Shown here one piece after another: positions 34,275 through 43,934 of a stretch of DNA of 64,000 nucleotides. This stretch comes from Duganella dendranthematis. GTDB lineage: Bacteria > Pseudomonadota > Gammaproteobacteria > Burkholderiales > Burkholderiaceae_D. The translations under genes and the position numbers were made by a program. The notes beneath the pieces were generated by a model. It was not told where the DNA came from and did not search any database. It saw only the letters and a list, made by a program, of their open reading frames with translations. The first letter of the stretch is position 1; every line of letters begins with the position of its first letter. The stretch is from contig NZ_CP051684.1 in assembly GCF_012849375.1 (NCBI RefSeq), positions 868,001 to 932,000 of the forward strand. Reading direction: 5' to 3'.

Positions 34275-37200
34275 ATGACTTCGATTATCGCCAACCTCAA
34301 TTCTGACCAAATCGCCGCCATCTCGACCGAGCAGATTGCAGCACTGGCCAGCGAAGACATGCAGGCCCTCACGTCTGACCAGCTGAGCTGGTTCAGCACC
34401 GACCAGGTGCGGGCGCTGACCACCCGCGCCGTGACCCAGCTGACCGCCACCACCCTGGGCGGCCTGAGCACCGACGGCATCCAGGCGCTGCGCACCACCC
34501 AGCTGACCGCGATCCCGACCGCCATCCTGTCCGGCCTGACCTCCGACCAGCTGGTGGCGCTGACCACCCAGGACATGCCGGCCCTGACCACCGGCCAGGT
34601 GAGCGCGCTGTCGGCCGCCCAGTTCGCCGCGCTGGAAACCGACGACCTGCGCGCGCTGCGCACCCAGCAGATCGCCGCTGTCAATTCCAACCAGTTGCCG
34701 GCCCTGAGCACCGACCAGTTCACCGCGCTGAGCACGCTGCAGTTGCGCGCGCTCAGCACCAGCGCCGTGACCACCATGACGTCCGACCAGGTGGCGTCGC
34801 TCAGTTCGCAGGCGCTGCAAGCGCTGCGCACCGACCAGATCAATGCCCTCAACGCCAGCCAGCTGAATACCTTGAACGTCGACCAGATCGCCTACCTGAG
34901 CACGCTCCAGGTCGCCTCGCTGGCGACCGCTTCGGTAGCGGCACTGACCGGCGACCAGGTCGCCGCGCTGGAAACCCGCGACCTGATCTGGCTGTCCAGC
35001 CAGCAGGTCCGCGCGCTCAACGGCGATCAACTGGCCTTCCTCAGCACCGACCAGCTGCATGCGCTGCGCACCAACGAAATCGCCGCCCTGCTGGCCGACC
35101 AGATCAGCGCGCTGAGCACCGACCAGCTGAATGCGCTGACCACGCTGTCGCCGCTGAACTCGGCGCAGATCGGCGGCCTGACGGTGGACCAGATCGTCGG
35201 CCTGACCACCAAGACCATCACCGCCCTCAGCAGCGAGCAACTGGCCGCGTTCAACGCCGACCAGATCGCCAGCCTCAGCACCGACCAGATCGTCGCGCTC
35301 AGCAGCCTGCAAGTGTCGACCCTGACCACCGGCATGATCAGCCAGCTGAGCACCGACCAGCTGGGGGCGCTGGAAACCCGCGACGTGCCGGCGCTGACCA
35401 GCGGCCAGCTGCGCGCCCTCACCTACGACCAATTGGTGGCGCTCACCACCGGCCAACTGGCGGCCTTGTCCAGCGCCATGCTGCCATCGCTGAGCCCGGA
35501 CCAGATCAGCGTCCTCAACACCGACCAGATCGCCGCGCTGAAAAACCTGCTGCTGCTCACCACCGCGCAGTTCGCCGCGCTGACTACCGACCAGTTGGCC
35601 GGGCTGGAAACCCGCGACTTTGTGGCCCTGACCAGCGCCCAGCTGGGCGCGCTGACGGGCGACCAGATCGCCGCACTGAGCACCGACCAGGTGGTGCTGC
35701 TGACCTCAGCCCAGGTCAGCGCCCTGACCACCGCCGTGGTCGGCCAGCTCAGCGCCGCCCAGATCGCCGCGATTGAAACGCGCGACATCCGCGCCCTGAC
35801 CACCGGCCAGATCGGCGCGCTGAATAGCGACCAGCTGGTGGCGCTGACCACCGATCAGATCTACGCGCTGACCACCGACGACGCCAAGGCCTTGCGCCCG
35901 GACCAACTGGCCGTGATGACCACCGCCCAGATCGTCGCGATCAAGACCATCCTGCCGCTGACCACCGCGCAGATCGCCGCGCTGACCACCGAACAGGTGG
36001 CGTCACTGGAAACCAAGACCATCGCCACCCTGACCAGCGCCCAGCTGGCCGCACTCGGCCTGGAGCAGGTGCAGGCACTGACCTCGGACCAGCTGGTGGC
36101 GCTGAGCACCACCCAGATGACCACGCTCGGCACCACGCTGCTGAGCGAACTGACGCCCGTCCAGTTGCAGGTGCTGGAAACCCGCGACGTCGCCGCGCTC
36201 GGCTCGGCGCAGATCGGCGCGCTGTCGGTCGAGCAGCTGACCGCGCTCACCACCGACCAGTTCGGCGCGCTGAGCAGCGCCGCCGAACGCGGCCTGACGG
36301 CCGACCAGATCGCCGCGCTGACCACCGAACAAATCGCCGCGCTGGCATCGCTGGCGCCATTCAGCACGCTGCAAATCCAGGCGCTGACCACGCTCCAGCT
36401 GGTGGGGCTGGAAAGCCGCGACCTGGTGGCGCTGACCAGCACCCAGCTGGCCGCGCTGACCGTCGACCAGATCCAGTCGCTGAGCGCCACCCAGATCGTC
36501 GACCTCAGCACCAACCAGTACGCCAGCATGGGCACCGACATGCTCAACACGCTGACCACCGACCAGCTGATCCTGATTGAAACCCGCGACATCGCCGCGC
36601 TGCGCAGCGCGCAAGTGGCGGCGCTGGCAACTGGTCAATTGTCGTCACTAACCACCGACCAGTTCACCGCGCTCAGCAGCGCCGCCATCGGCGCCCTCAG
36701 CACCGCGCAGATCCAGGTGCTGACCAGCGAGCAACTCAACGCCATGAGCACGCTGGCCGGCATCAGCAGCCGCCAGCTGGCGGCCTTCACCACCGACCAG
36801 ATCAGCACGCTGTCGACGCGCAACCTGACGACGCTGGCCAGCAGCCAGCTGGGTGTGTTGACCTCCGACCAGGTGCAGTCGCTGACATCGGACCAGATCG
36901 TTGCCCTCAGCGGCGACCAGTTCCGCGGTCTCAGTTCGGTCGGCATCGCCGCCCTCACCCCCGACCAGCTGCATGCGATCGAAACCCGCGACATCGCCGC
37001 GCTCAGCACGCAACAGATCACCAAATTCACCACCGACCAGATCGTCGCGCTGCTGACCGAGCAGCTGGCCGCGCTCACCACCGCCGAGACCGCCGCATTG
37101 ACCAGCGACCAGATCGCCACGCTGAACGACGCTCAGCTGGACGCGCTGAGCAATCTCAGCGTGCTGACCACGCTGCAAATCCGCGCCCTCACCAGCGACC

Positions 37201-40200
37201 AGCTCGGCGCGCTCAACACCGACGACCTGGTGACGCTGACCAGCCGCCAGTTGGCCGCCCTCAGCAGCGACCAGTTGCAGGCGCTCGGCACCGCCCAGAT
37301 CGTCGCGCTCAGCACGGCGCAGGTCGCCGCACTGAGCACCGCCGCGATTACCGCGCTCAGCCTGGAAGCGATCGCCGCCATCGAAACCCGCGACATCCGC
37401 GCTATGCGGACCGCCCAGATCGCCCGCCTCAGTACCGACCAGGTGATGGCGCTGACCAGCGACCAGTTGGCCGCGTTCACCACCGCCGAAGTGCGGGCGC
37501 TGACGCCGACCCAGATCAGCGTGCTGACCACCGAGCAACTGACCGTGCTGCAACTGCTGCCGCTGGTCACCAAGCAAATCGTCGCGCTGACCAGCGACCA
37601 GATCTCGCAGATGAGCAGCAGCGACTTCGCCAAGCTGCAAACCGTGCAGCTGGCCGCGCTGTCGGCGGCCCAGGCCGGCGCCATCACCAGCGCCCAGATG
37701 GTGGCGTTGGGCACCGACCAGCTGCGCGCGCTGAGCACCGCCACACTGTCGGCGCTGGCCGATGACCGCATCGTCGCCCTCAGCAACGGCGACCTGGCGG
37801 CGCTGACCACGCGCCAGATCGCCGCGCTGACCAGCGACCAGCTGGCCGCGCTGAGCACGGCCCAGCTGCGCGCGCTGACCACCCAGGAAATCGCCGCGCT
37901 GACGGCGCTGCAATTGAGCGCGATGGTGGATGCCCAGCTCGACGCGCTGCAAACCCTCGGCGCGCTGACCACCCGCCAGTTGCAGGCGCTCAGTACCGAA
38001 CAGGTGTCGCACCTGAACGTGGCCGACCTGCGCTCGCTCAGTACGCGCCAGGTATCGGCGCTCGGCAGCGACCAGGTGGCGGCGCTCAGCACCGCCCAGC
38101 TGGCTGGCCTGCTGAACGAACAGCTGCGCGCCATCAGCACGCGCGCCATCCAGGCGCTCGGCACTGAGCAGCTGACCTCGCTTAGCGGCGCCGCGCTGTC
38201 CAGCCTCAGCACGCGCCAGATCGCGTCGCTGACCACCGACCAGGTGGTGGCCCTGACCACCCAGCAGATCACCGCGCTGACCACGGCCGAAGTGGCGGCG
38301 CTGACGCCGGCGCAAAAATCCGTGCTCAGCAGCGAACAGATCGCCGCCCTGCCGTCGCTGGCCAGCTTCTCGACACTGGCCATCGCTTCGCTGACCACCG
38401 AGCAGATCGTCGCGCTGCCGTTGGCGACGCTGGCCAGCCTGACCACGCGCCAGATCGCCGCCCTGACCACCGAACAGACCAGCGTGCTGACCAGCGCCGA
38501 AATCATCGCCCTCAGCACCGGCCAGGTGCGTGCGCTGAGCACGCTGCAGTTGTCGGCGCTCAGCACCAACCAGATCCAGGCCATCGAGGTGGCCGACCTG
38601 CAAGCGCTGTCGACCAAGCAGGTCGTCGGCCTCAGCACCGACCAGATCAGCAGCCTGACGCTGAGCCAGATCGGCGGCCTCAGCACGCAAGTGATCAGCG
38701 CGCTGACCACCGCCCAGGTGCATGCGCTGAGTACCCGGCAGATGGCGGCGCTGAGCACGCTGGCGCCGCTGACCAGCAAGCAGATCGGCGCCCTCACGAC
38801 CGAGCAGATCGCCAGCCTGTCGAGCATCGCCACGCTGAAGACCAACCAGATCGCCGGCCTCACCAGCGACCAGATCGGCGCGCTGACCAATAGCCAAATC
38901 GTCGCCCTTACCACCGCCCAGGTGCGCAGTCTGAGCGCCAGCGCGCTGGGCGCGCTGTCACTCAGCCAGGTGGCGGCGATTGAAGCGGTCGACATCGGCG
39001 CGCTGACCAGCAAGCAGATCACCGCTTTCACCAGCAGCCAGCTGGGGGCGCTGACGTCATCCCAGTTCGCGGCGCTGCGCACCGCCATCCTGGCCAGCCT
39101 GACCACCCGCCAGGTGGCGGCCCTGTCCAATGACCAGATCGACAGCCTGGCGTCGCTGGCGCCGCTGACCACCAACCAGGTGCGCGCGCTGACCAGCGGC
39201 CAGATCACCAGCCTGCTGCTGCCGCAGATCGGCACGCTGACCACGCGCCAGCTGCGCGCGCTCACCAGCGACCAGCTGCAAACGCTGAGCGAAGACCAGC
39301 TGGTGGCCTTGAGCACCGCGCAGATCCGCGGCCTGGGCGCCGCGCTGGCGCTGCTGACGCCGGACCAGATCGCCGAAATCGCGCTGGACGATATCGCCGC
39401 GCTGTCCACCGCGCAAGTGGTGGCGCTGAACACCGACCAGGTGGCGGCCTTGACGGTGGCCCAGCTCTCGGCCTTCACCTCGCAGGAAATCGCCGCGCTG
39501 ACACCGGCCCAGCTCAGCGTGCTGAGCGATGCCCAGTTCGCCGCGCTCGGCAGCTTGGGCGGGCTCGGCACCAAGCAGATCGCCGCCATGTCGTCGGACC
39601 AGATCATCGCGCTGACGCCGGACCAGATCGCCAACCTGAAAACCAGCCAGATCGCCGCGCTCAGCAGCACCCAGATCCAGTACCTGAGCGTCACGCAGAT
39701 CCCGGCCCTGACCACCGCCCAGATCCGCTCGCTGTCAAACGCCGCCATTGCCGCGCTGACGCCGGACCAGCTGGCGGCGCTGGAAGACGCCGACCTGCGC
39801 GCCTTCAGCACCCGCCAGATCACCGCCCTCGGCAGCGACCAGCTGGCGGCGCTGACGCTGGCCCAGTACGGTGTGCTGACCACCCAGGAAATCGCCGGCT
39901 TCAGCACCCGCCAGATCAGCTGGCTGGACAACACCCAGCTGGCCGCCCTGGCCACCCTGGCAGCGCTGACTAGCAGCCAGGTACGCGCCCTCGGCAGCGA
40001 CCAGATCGGCGGCCTGACGGTCGACCAGCTGACCTCCTTCAAGACCAGCCAGCTGGCGGCCCTGACCGCCGCCCAGGCGGACGGCCTGAGCGCGGCGCAA
40101 CTGATCGCCCTCAGCACCGGCCAGGTGCGCTCGTTGTCCAGCGCGCTGATCGCGCACCTGAGCGACGCCCAGCTGACCGCCATCGAGACCGAAGACTTTG

Positions 40201-43070
40201 CCGCGCTCAGCAGCACCCAGCTGCGCGCGCTGACCACCGACCAGATGGCGGTGCTGCTGACCGAGCAACTGCATGCCCTGAGCAGCGCCAACATCAACGC
40301 CTTCAGCCAGGCCCAGATCGGCGCCCTCAGCGCCGCCCAACTGGCCGCGCTGGGCAACCTGGCCGACTACACCACCACCCAGATCGCCGGCCTGTCGACC
40401 GACCGCATCATGACGCTGACGGCGGACGACCTGGCCCTGCTCAGCACGCGCCAGATCGGCGCCCTGACGTCGGTGCAGACCGGCGTGCTGGACGCCACCC
40501 AGCTGGCCGCCCTGAGCGGCGCCCAGATCGGCGCGCTCAGCATCAAGGGCCTGGCCGGCTTGACGGCCGCCCAGTTGCCGAGCATCGACGCCGACGACTT
40601 CGCTTTCTTCAAATCGGCCCAGGTGGCCGCGCTCACTACCGATCAGTTGGCCGCACTGACCAGCGACCAGTTTGCCGCCCTCAGTACCCAGGGCGTGGCG
40701 GGCCTGAAGGCCGCCGTGCTGCCGTCGCTGAGCGCCGAGCAACTGAACGCGCTGCACATCGTCGGCCTCAGCACGGCGCAGGTGCGTGCGCTGACCAGCG
40801 ACCAGATCACCGGCTTGTCGTCCGACCAGATCGCCGCGCTGAAGACCAACCAGATCGCCGCCCTCAGCAATGCCCAGGCCGCGGCGCTGACCACCGAACA
40901 GATCGTCGCACTGGAAACCGGCGACCTGCTGGCAATGAATACCCGCGCGCTGCAATCGCTGAGCGTGGAGCAGATCGCCGCCATCGAAGGCCAGGACCTG
41001 GTCGCGCTGAAATCGGCGCAGATCGCCGCCCTGACTTCGGCCCAGTTCGGCGCACTGACCAACGACCAGATCAGCTTCCTCAGCACCGCCGCCATGGCCG
41101 GCCTGACCGTGGCCCAGGTGCAGAGCCTGAGTGCCGGCCAGGTGACCGGCCTGACTGGCGGCCAGCTGCGCGCCCTCAGCACCAAGGCCATCGCCGCACT
41201 CGACGCCACCCAGTTCGGCGCCATCGAGGCGGCCGACATGGCGTCGCTGACCACCGCGCAAATCGTTGCGCTGGGCACGGCCGATATCCAGATCATCAGC
41301 AACGACCAGCTGCAAGGCCTGACCTCATCGCAAGTGCGCGCGCTCAGCACCGCCCAGGTCGCCGCGCTGAGTTCCGAGCAGCTAGCCTTGCTGCCGATCG
41401 GCTGGCTGAGCACCCGCCAGCTGCCGGCGCTCAGCACCGACAACTTGAGCGGACTGGACGATAGCCAGCTGGGCAACCTCAGCACGACCCAGATCGCCTC
41501 GCTGTCGAGCAAGCAGATCGCCACGCTGACCGAGCACCAGATCCAGGCGCTGTCGGTGGCGCAATGGCGCGCCATGAGCACCGGCGCCATTCGCGCCCTC
41601 AGCAGCGAGCAGCTAGCCGCGATGGAACAGGAAGACCTGGCCGGCCTCAAGACCAACCAGTTCGCCGCGCTCAGCACCTTGCAGATCAGCCAGCTGAGCC
41701 TCGACCAGATGGGCCAGCTCAGCACCGCCGAGATCGCCGCGATGACGGCGGCGCAGCTCAAGACCCTGACCACCGACCAGCTGGCCGCACTGAACTCGCT
41801 CAATCCGCTGACCACGCTGCAATTCAGCGGCCTGACCAGCGAGCAGTTGCAATCGCTGGACGCGGCCCACATCGCCACACTGAAAACCAGCCAAGTCGCT
41901 GCGCTGACCAAGACCCAGCTGCAGATCCTGGGCACCGATCAGATCATTGCGCTGACCACCGCGCAAACACGGGCGCTGGCGCTGGCCGCGCTGGCCGGCC
42001 TGTCGACCGAACAGATCGCCTTGATGGAAGTGGAAGACGCGGCCGCCCTCAGCAGCGCCCAGCTGGCGATGCTGAACACCACCCAAGTGACGGCATTGAC
42101 GCTGGACCAGTTGTCCAGCCTGAAATCGTCGCAACTGCCGGGCCTGAACGCCGCCGACCTCAAGGCGCTCAGCACCGACCAGCTGAACGCGCTGGTCACG
42201 CTGGGTACGCTGAACGACAGTCAGGTCGCGGGACTGACCGTCGAGCAGTTGGGTGCGCTGGACGACGACAGCTTCCTGTCGCTGCGCTCGGCGCAGATGG
42301 CGGCGCTCAAAGCGGCCCAGGTCGCGGCGCTGTCGACCGACCAGCTGGCCAACCTGACCACCCAGCAGGTCAGCGGCCTGACGCTGACCTACCTGACCAC
42401 CGAGCAGTTCCCGCTGCTGAGCGTGACGGCCATGAGCGGCCTGACTTCGACCCAGATCAGCACGCTGAAAACCACCCAACTGAGCGTGCTGACGGCGACG
42501 CAGCTGAACGCACTGTCGACGCGCACGCTGGCGGCGCTGACGGTTAGCCAGATCAAGGGCTTGACCACCGAGCAGTTGAGCGGCATGAACACGCTGGCTG
42601 GTTTCACCACGCTGCAAATCCCGGGTCTGACCTCGGAACAGGTAGCGGCGCTGTCCGACAGCCTGTTCGACACGCTGAGCACGCGCCAGCTGTCGGCGCT
42701 GGCCACGGCCCAGGTGGCCGGCATGACCACCACGCAGATCGCCACCCTTAGCACCGCCGACCTCGGCGCGCTGTCGGTGGTGGCGCTGAACGCCTTCAAT
42801 TCCGACCAGATCACCGCGCTCGACGCCACCGACATGGCGGCGCTAAAAACCGCGCAGCTGGTCGGCCTGAAGGCGGCCACGGTGGAGCTGTTCAGCGCCG
42901 ACCAGTTCAAGGCGCTGACCACCGGCCAGCTGAAATCGCTGATCTCGACCCAGCTCAAAGCCATCACCACCGACCAGTTGGCGGCACTCAGCATGACCCA
43001 GGCCACCGCCTTGCTGGCCAATCCGGCCAAGGCCTCGCTGTCGACCGACCAACTGGCGGCGCTGACCGCC
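34275..43070 (+). repeat. 24-bp coding repeat arranged in ~402-bp super-repeats
   Basis: At DNA level the octapeptide repeat appears as a degenerate 24-bp unit rich in CTGACCACCGACCAG-like words. The super-repeat of about 402 bp can be followed by the 6-residue breaks, at about 35,145; 35,545; 35,950; 36,345; 36,750; 37,150; 37,555; 37,960; 38,360; 38,765; 39,165; 39,555; 39,960; 40,360; 40,755; 41,395; 41,805; 42,205 and 42,595. The interval 40,755-41,395 is longer. One unit counted in full (from F-S-T-L-Q-I-Q-A near 36,355) has exactly 16 octads plus six residues. The units have diverged at DNA level, so expansion is old. Confidence 0.88.
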
Positions 43071-43838
43071 AGCCCGCTGGTGCTGGATCTGGATGGCCTC
43101 GGCATCAACACGCTGAACATCAACGCCGGCGTCACCTTCGACATCCGCGCCGACGGCACCAAGGTCAACACCGGCTGGGTCGGTTCCGGCGACGGTTTGC
43201 TGGCCCTGGACCGCAACGGCGACGGCCTCATCAACGACGGCAGCGAACTGTTCGGCACGGCGACCGCCAGCAGCAGCGGTGGCAAGACCAGCAACGGCTT
43301 TGCCGCGCTGGCCGACATCGACAGCAACCACGATGGCGTGATCGACAGCAAGGATGCGCAGTTCGGCAACCTGCGCGTGTGGGTGGACGCCAATGCGGAC
43401 GGCGTCAGCCAGGCCGACGAACTGAAGACGCTGGCTTCGCTGAACATCGCCAGCCTGACGGTGGCGGCGCAAGGCGTGAAGAACTTCGACAACGGCAACT
43501 GGATCGGCATGGAGTCGAGCTACACCAGCACCGATGGCAGCACGCATGCGCTGGCCGACGTCTGGTTCCAGGCGGGACGCGCCAGCGATGTCAGTGCGCT
43601 GAGTTCGGCCATCAGCGGTTACCAGAACAGTAGCGCCACGAGCACGACCAGCACGCCGGCGACGAAACTGGACACGACTACTGCAAGCGGCCTCAGCAGC
43701 AGCGTGGCCGCGCTGGCCGGGGAAATGCATCACTACCAGGCCACCACCGCGCTCAGCGGCGTCACCACGGCCACCCGCGACGACGACTGGCTGCGCAAGC
43801 AGGCCAGCGCCAGCCACGGCATCCTGGCGGCCAAGTAA
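34275..43838 (+). CDS. Giant octapeptide-repeat protein with C-terminal EF-hand-like domain
   Basis: This 3,187-residue protein makes up 9.6 kb. Residues 1 to about 2,930 are an unbroken octad repeat, consensus L-(S/T)-(T/S)-x-Q-(I/L/V)-x-A, about 350 copies. About every 134 residues (16 octads plus a 6-residue break such as S-T-L-A-P) the pattern resets; inside each unit the variant L-E-T-R-D recurs. S/T at position 2 and Q at position 5 resemble helix capping boxes. The last ~250 residues start L-V-L-D-L-D-G-L-G-I and have three Ca-binding-loop-like motifs: D-R-N-G-D-G-L-I-N-D-G-S-E-L-F-G, D-S-N-H-D-G-V-I-D and D-A-N-A-D-G-V-S. No signal peptide, membrane segment or RTX nonapeptide is visible. 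The start has GGGAG upstream. It is flanked by fliR and flgL. A secreted surface or filament-associated protein is plausible but unproven. Confidence 0.9.
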   Translation: MTSIIANLNSDQIAAISTEQIAALASEDMQALTSDQLSWFSTDQVRALTTRAVTQLTATTLGGLSTDGIQALRTTQLTAIPTAILSGLTSDQLVALTTQDMPALTTGQVSALSAAQFAALETDDLRALRTQQIAAVNSNQLPALSTDQFTALSTLQLRALSTSAVTTMTSDQVASLSSQALQALRTDQINALNASQLNTLNVDQIAYLSTLQVASLATASVAALTGDQVAALETRDLIWLSSQQVRALNGDQLAFLSTDQLHALRTNEIAALLADQISALSTDQLNALTTLSPLNSAQIGGLTVDQIVGLTTKTITALSSEQLAAFNADQIASLSTDQIVALSSLQVSTLTTGMISQLSTDQLGALETRDVPALTSGQLRALTYDQLVALTTGQLAALSSAMLPSLSPDQISVLNTDQIAALKNLLLLTTAQFAALTTDQLAGLETRDFVALTSAQLGALTGDQIAALSTDQVVLLTSAQVSALTTAVVGQLSAAQIAAIETRDIRALTTGQIGALNSDQLVALTTDQIYALTTDDAKALRPDQLAVMTTAQIVAIKTILPLTTAQIAALTTEQVASLETKTIATLTSAQLAALGLEQVQALTSDQLVALSTTQMTTLGTTLLSELTPVQLQVLETRDVAALGSAQIGALSVEQLTALTTDQFGALSSAAERGLTADQIAALTTEQIAALASLAPFSTLQIQALTTLQLVGLESRDLVALTSTQLAALTVDQIQSLSATQIVDLSTNQYASMGTDMLNTLTTDQLILIETRDIAALRSAQVAALATGQLSSLTTDQFTALSSAAIGALSTAQIQVLTSEQLNAMSTLAGISSRQLAAFTTDQISTLSTRNLTTLASSQLGVLTSDQVQSLTSDQIVALSGDQFRGLSSVGIAALTPDQLHAIETRDIAALSTQQITKFTTDQIVALLTEQLAALTTAETAALTSDQIATLNDAQLDALSNLSVLTTLQIRALTSDQLGALNTDDLVTLTSRQLAALSSDQLQALGTAQIVALSTAQVAALSTAAITALSLEAIAAIETRDIRAMRTAQIARLSTDQVMALTSDQLAAFTTAEVRALTPTQISVLTTEQLTVLQLLPLVTKQIVALTSDQISQMSSSDFAKLQTVQLAALSAAQAGAITSAQMVALGTDQLRALSTATLSALADDRIVALSNGDLAALTTRQIAALTSDQLAALSTAQLRALTTQEIAALTALQLSAMVDAQLDALQTLGALTTRQLQALSTEQVSHLNVADLRSLSTRQVSALGSDQVAALSTAQLAGLLNEQLRAISTRAIQALGTEQLTSLSGAALSSLSTRQIASLTTDQVVALTTQQITALTTAEVAALTPAQKSVLSSEQIAALPSLASFSTLAIASLTTEQIVALPLATLASLTTRQIAALTTEQTSVLTSAEIIALSTGQVRALSTLQLSALSTNQIQAIEVADLQALSTKQVVGLSTDQISSLTLSQIGGLSTQVISALTTAQVHALSTRQMAALSTLAPLTSKQIGALTTEQIASLSSIATLKTNQIAGLTSDQIGALTNSQIVALTTAQVRSLSASALGALSLSQVAAIEAVDIGALTSKQITAFTSSQLGALTSSQFAALRTAILASLTTRQVAALSNDQIDSLASLAPLTTNQVRALTSGQITSLLLPQIGTLTTRQLRALTSDQLQTLSEDQLVALSTAQIRGLGAALALLTPDQIAEIALDDIAALSTAQVVALNTDQVAALTVAQLSAFTSQEIAALTPAQLSVLSDAQFAALGSLGGLGTKQIAAMSSDQIIALTPDQIANLKTSQIAALSSTQIQYLSVTQIPALTTAQIRSLSNAAIAALTPDQLAALEDADLRAFSTRQITALGSDQLAALTLAQYGVLTTQEIAGFSTRQISWLDNTQLAALATLAALTSSQVRALGSDQIGGLTVDQLTSFKTSQLAALTAAQADGLSAAQLIALSTGQVRSLSSALIAHLSDAQLTAIETEDFAALSSTQLRALTTDQMAVLLTEQLHALSSANINAFSQAQIGALSAAQLAALGNLADYTTTQIAGLSTDRIMTLTADDLALLSTRQIGALTSVQTGVLDATQLAALSGAQIGALSIKGLAGLTAAQLPSIDADDFAFFKSAQVAALTTDQLAALTSDQFAALSTQGVAGLKAAVLPSLSAEQLNALHIVGLSTAQVRALTSDQITGLSSDQIAALKTNQIAALSNAQAAALTTEQIVALETGDLLAMNTRALQSLSVEQIAAIEGQDLVALKSAQIAALTSAQFGALTNDQISFLSTAAMAGLTVAQVQSLSAGQVTGLTGGQLRALSTKAIAALDATQFGAIEAADMASLTTAQIVALGTADIQIISNDQLQGLTSSQVRALSTAQVAALSSEQLALLPIGWLSTRQLPALSTDNLSGLDDSQLGNLSTTQIASLSSKQIATLTEHQIQALSVAQWRAMSTGAIRALSSEQLAAMEQEDLAGLKTNQFAALSTLQISQLSLDQMGQLSTAEIAAMTAAQLKTLTTDQLAALNSLNPLTTLQFSGLTSEQLQSLDAAHIATLKTSQVAALTKTQLQILGTDQIIALTTAQTRALALAALAGLSTEQIALMEVEDAAALSSAQLAMLNTTQVTALTLDQLSSLKSSQLPGLNAADLKALSTDQLNALVTLGTLNDSQVAGLTVEQLGALDDDSFLSLRSAQMAALKAAQVAALSTDQLANLTTQQVSGLTLTYLTTEQFPLLSVTAMSGLTSTQISTLKTTQLSVLTATQLNALSTRTLAALTVSQIKGLTTEQLSGMNTLAGFTTLQIPGLTSEQVAALSDSLFDTLSTRQLSALATAQVAGMTTTQIATLSTADLGALSVVALNAFNSDQITALDATDMAALKTAQLVGLKAATVELFSADQFKALTTGQLKSLISTQLKAITTDQLAALSMTQATALLANPAKASLSTDQLAALTASPLVLDLDGLGINTLNINAGVTFDIRADGTKVNTGWVGSGDGLLALDRNGDGLINDGSELFGTATASSSGGKTSNGFAALADIDSNHDGVIDSKDAQFGNLRVWVDANADGVSQADELKTLASLNIASLTVAAQGVKNFDNGNWIGMESSYTSTDGSTHALADVWFQAGRASDVSALSSAISGYQNSSATSTTSTPATKLDTTTASGLSSSVAALAGEMHHYQATTALSGVTTATRDDDWLRKQASASHGILAAK

Positions 43839-43872
43839 GCGGCAGCGACCTGCTACGGCGGGGCGCACAAAC

Positions 43873-43906
43873 AAAAACGGCCAGCTCGCAAGCTGGCCGT
43901 TTTTTT
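43873..43906. terminator. Bidirectional terminator between the giant gene and flgL
   Basis: Five A residues and CGGCCAGCT (43873-43886), loop CGCA, and AGCTGGCCG followed by seven T residues form a strong stem. The A-tract on the other side lets it work for flgL (-) too. Confidence 0.9.
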
Positions 43907-43934
43907 ATGGCGGCGAAAACTGAATGGATATAAC

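Noticed and set aside
37133..40357. Minus-strand open frame of over 1,000 codons inside the giant repeat gene, with other long antisense frames there
   Set aside because: The 24-bp repeat with fixed codon use keeps several antisense frames open by itself. The product is a low-complexity Ala/Ser/Val/Trp repeat without start site or family pattern.
34275..43070. Regular 24-bp DNA repeats resembling a CRISPR array or satellite
   Set aside because: The repeats are in frame, degenerate at third positions and lack unique spacers, so they are coding repeats.
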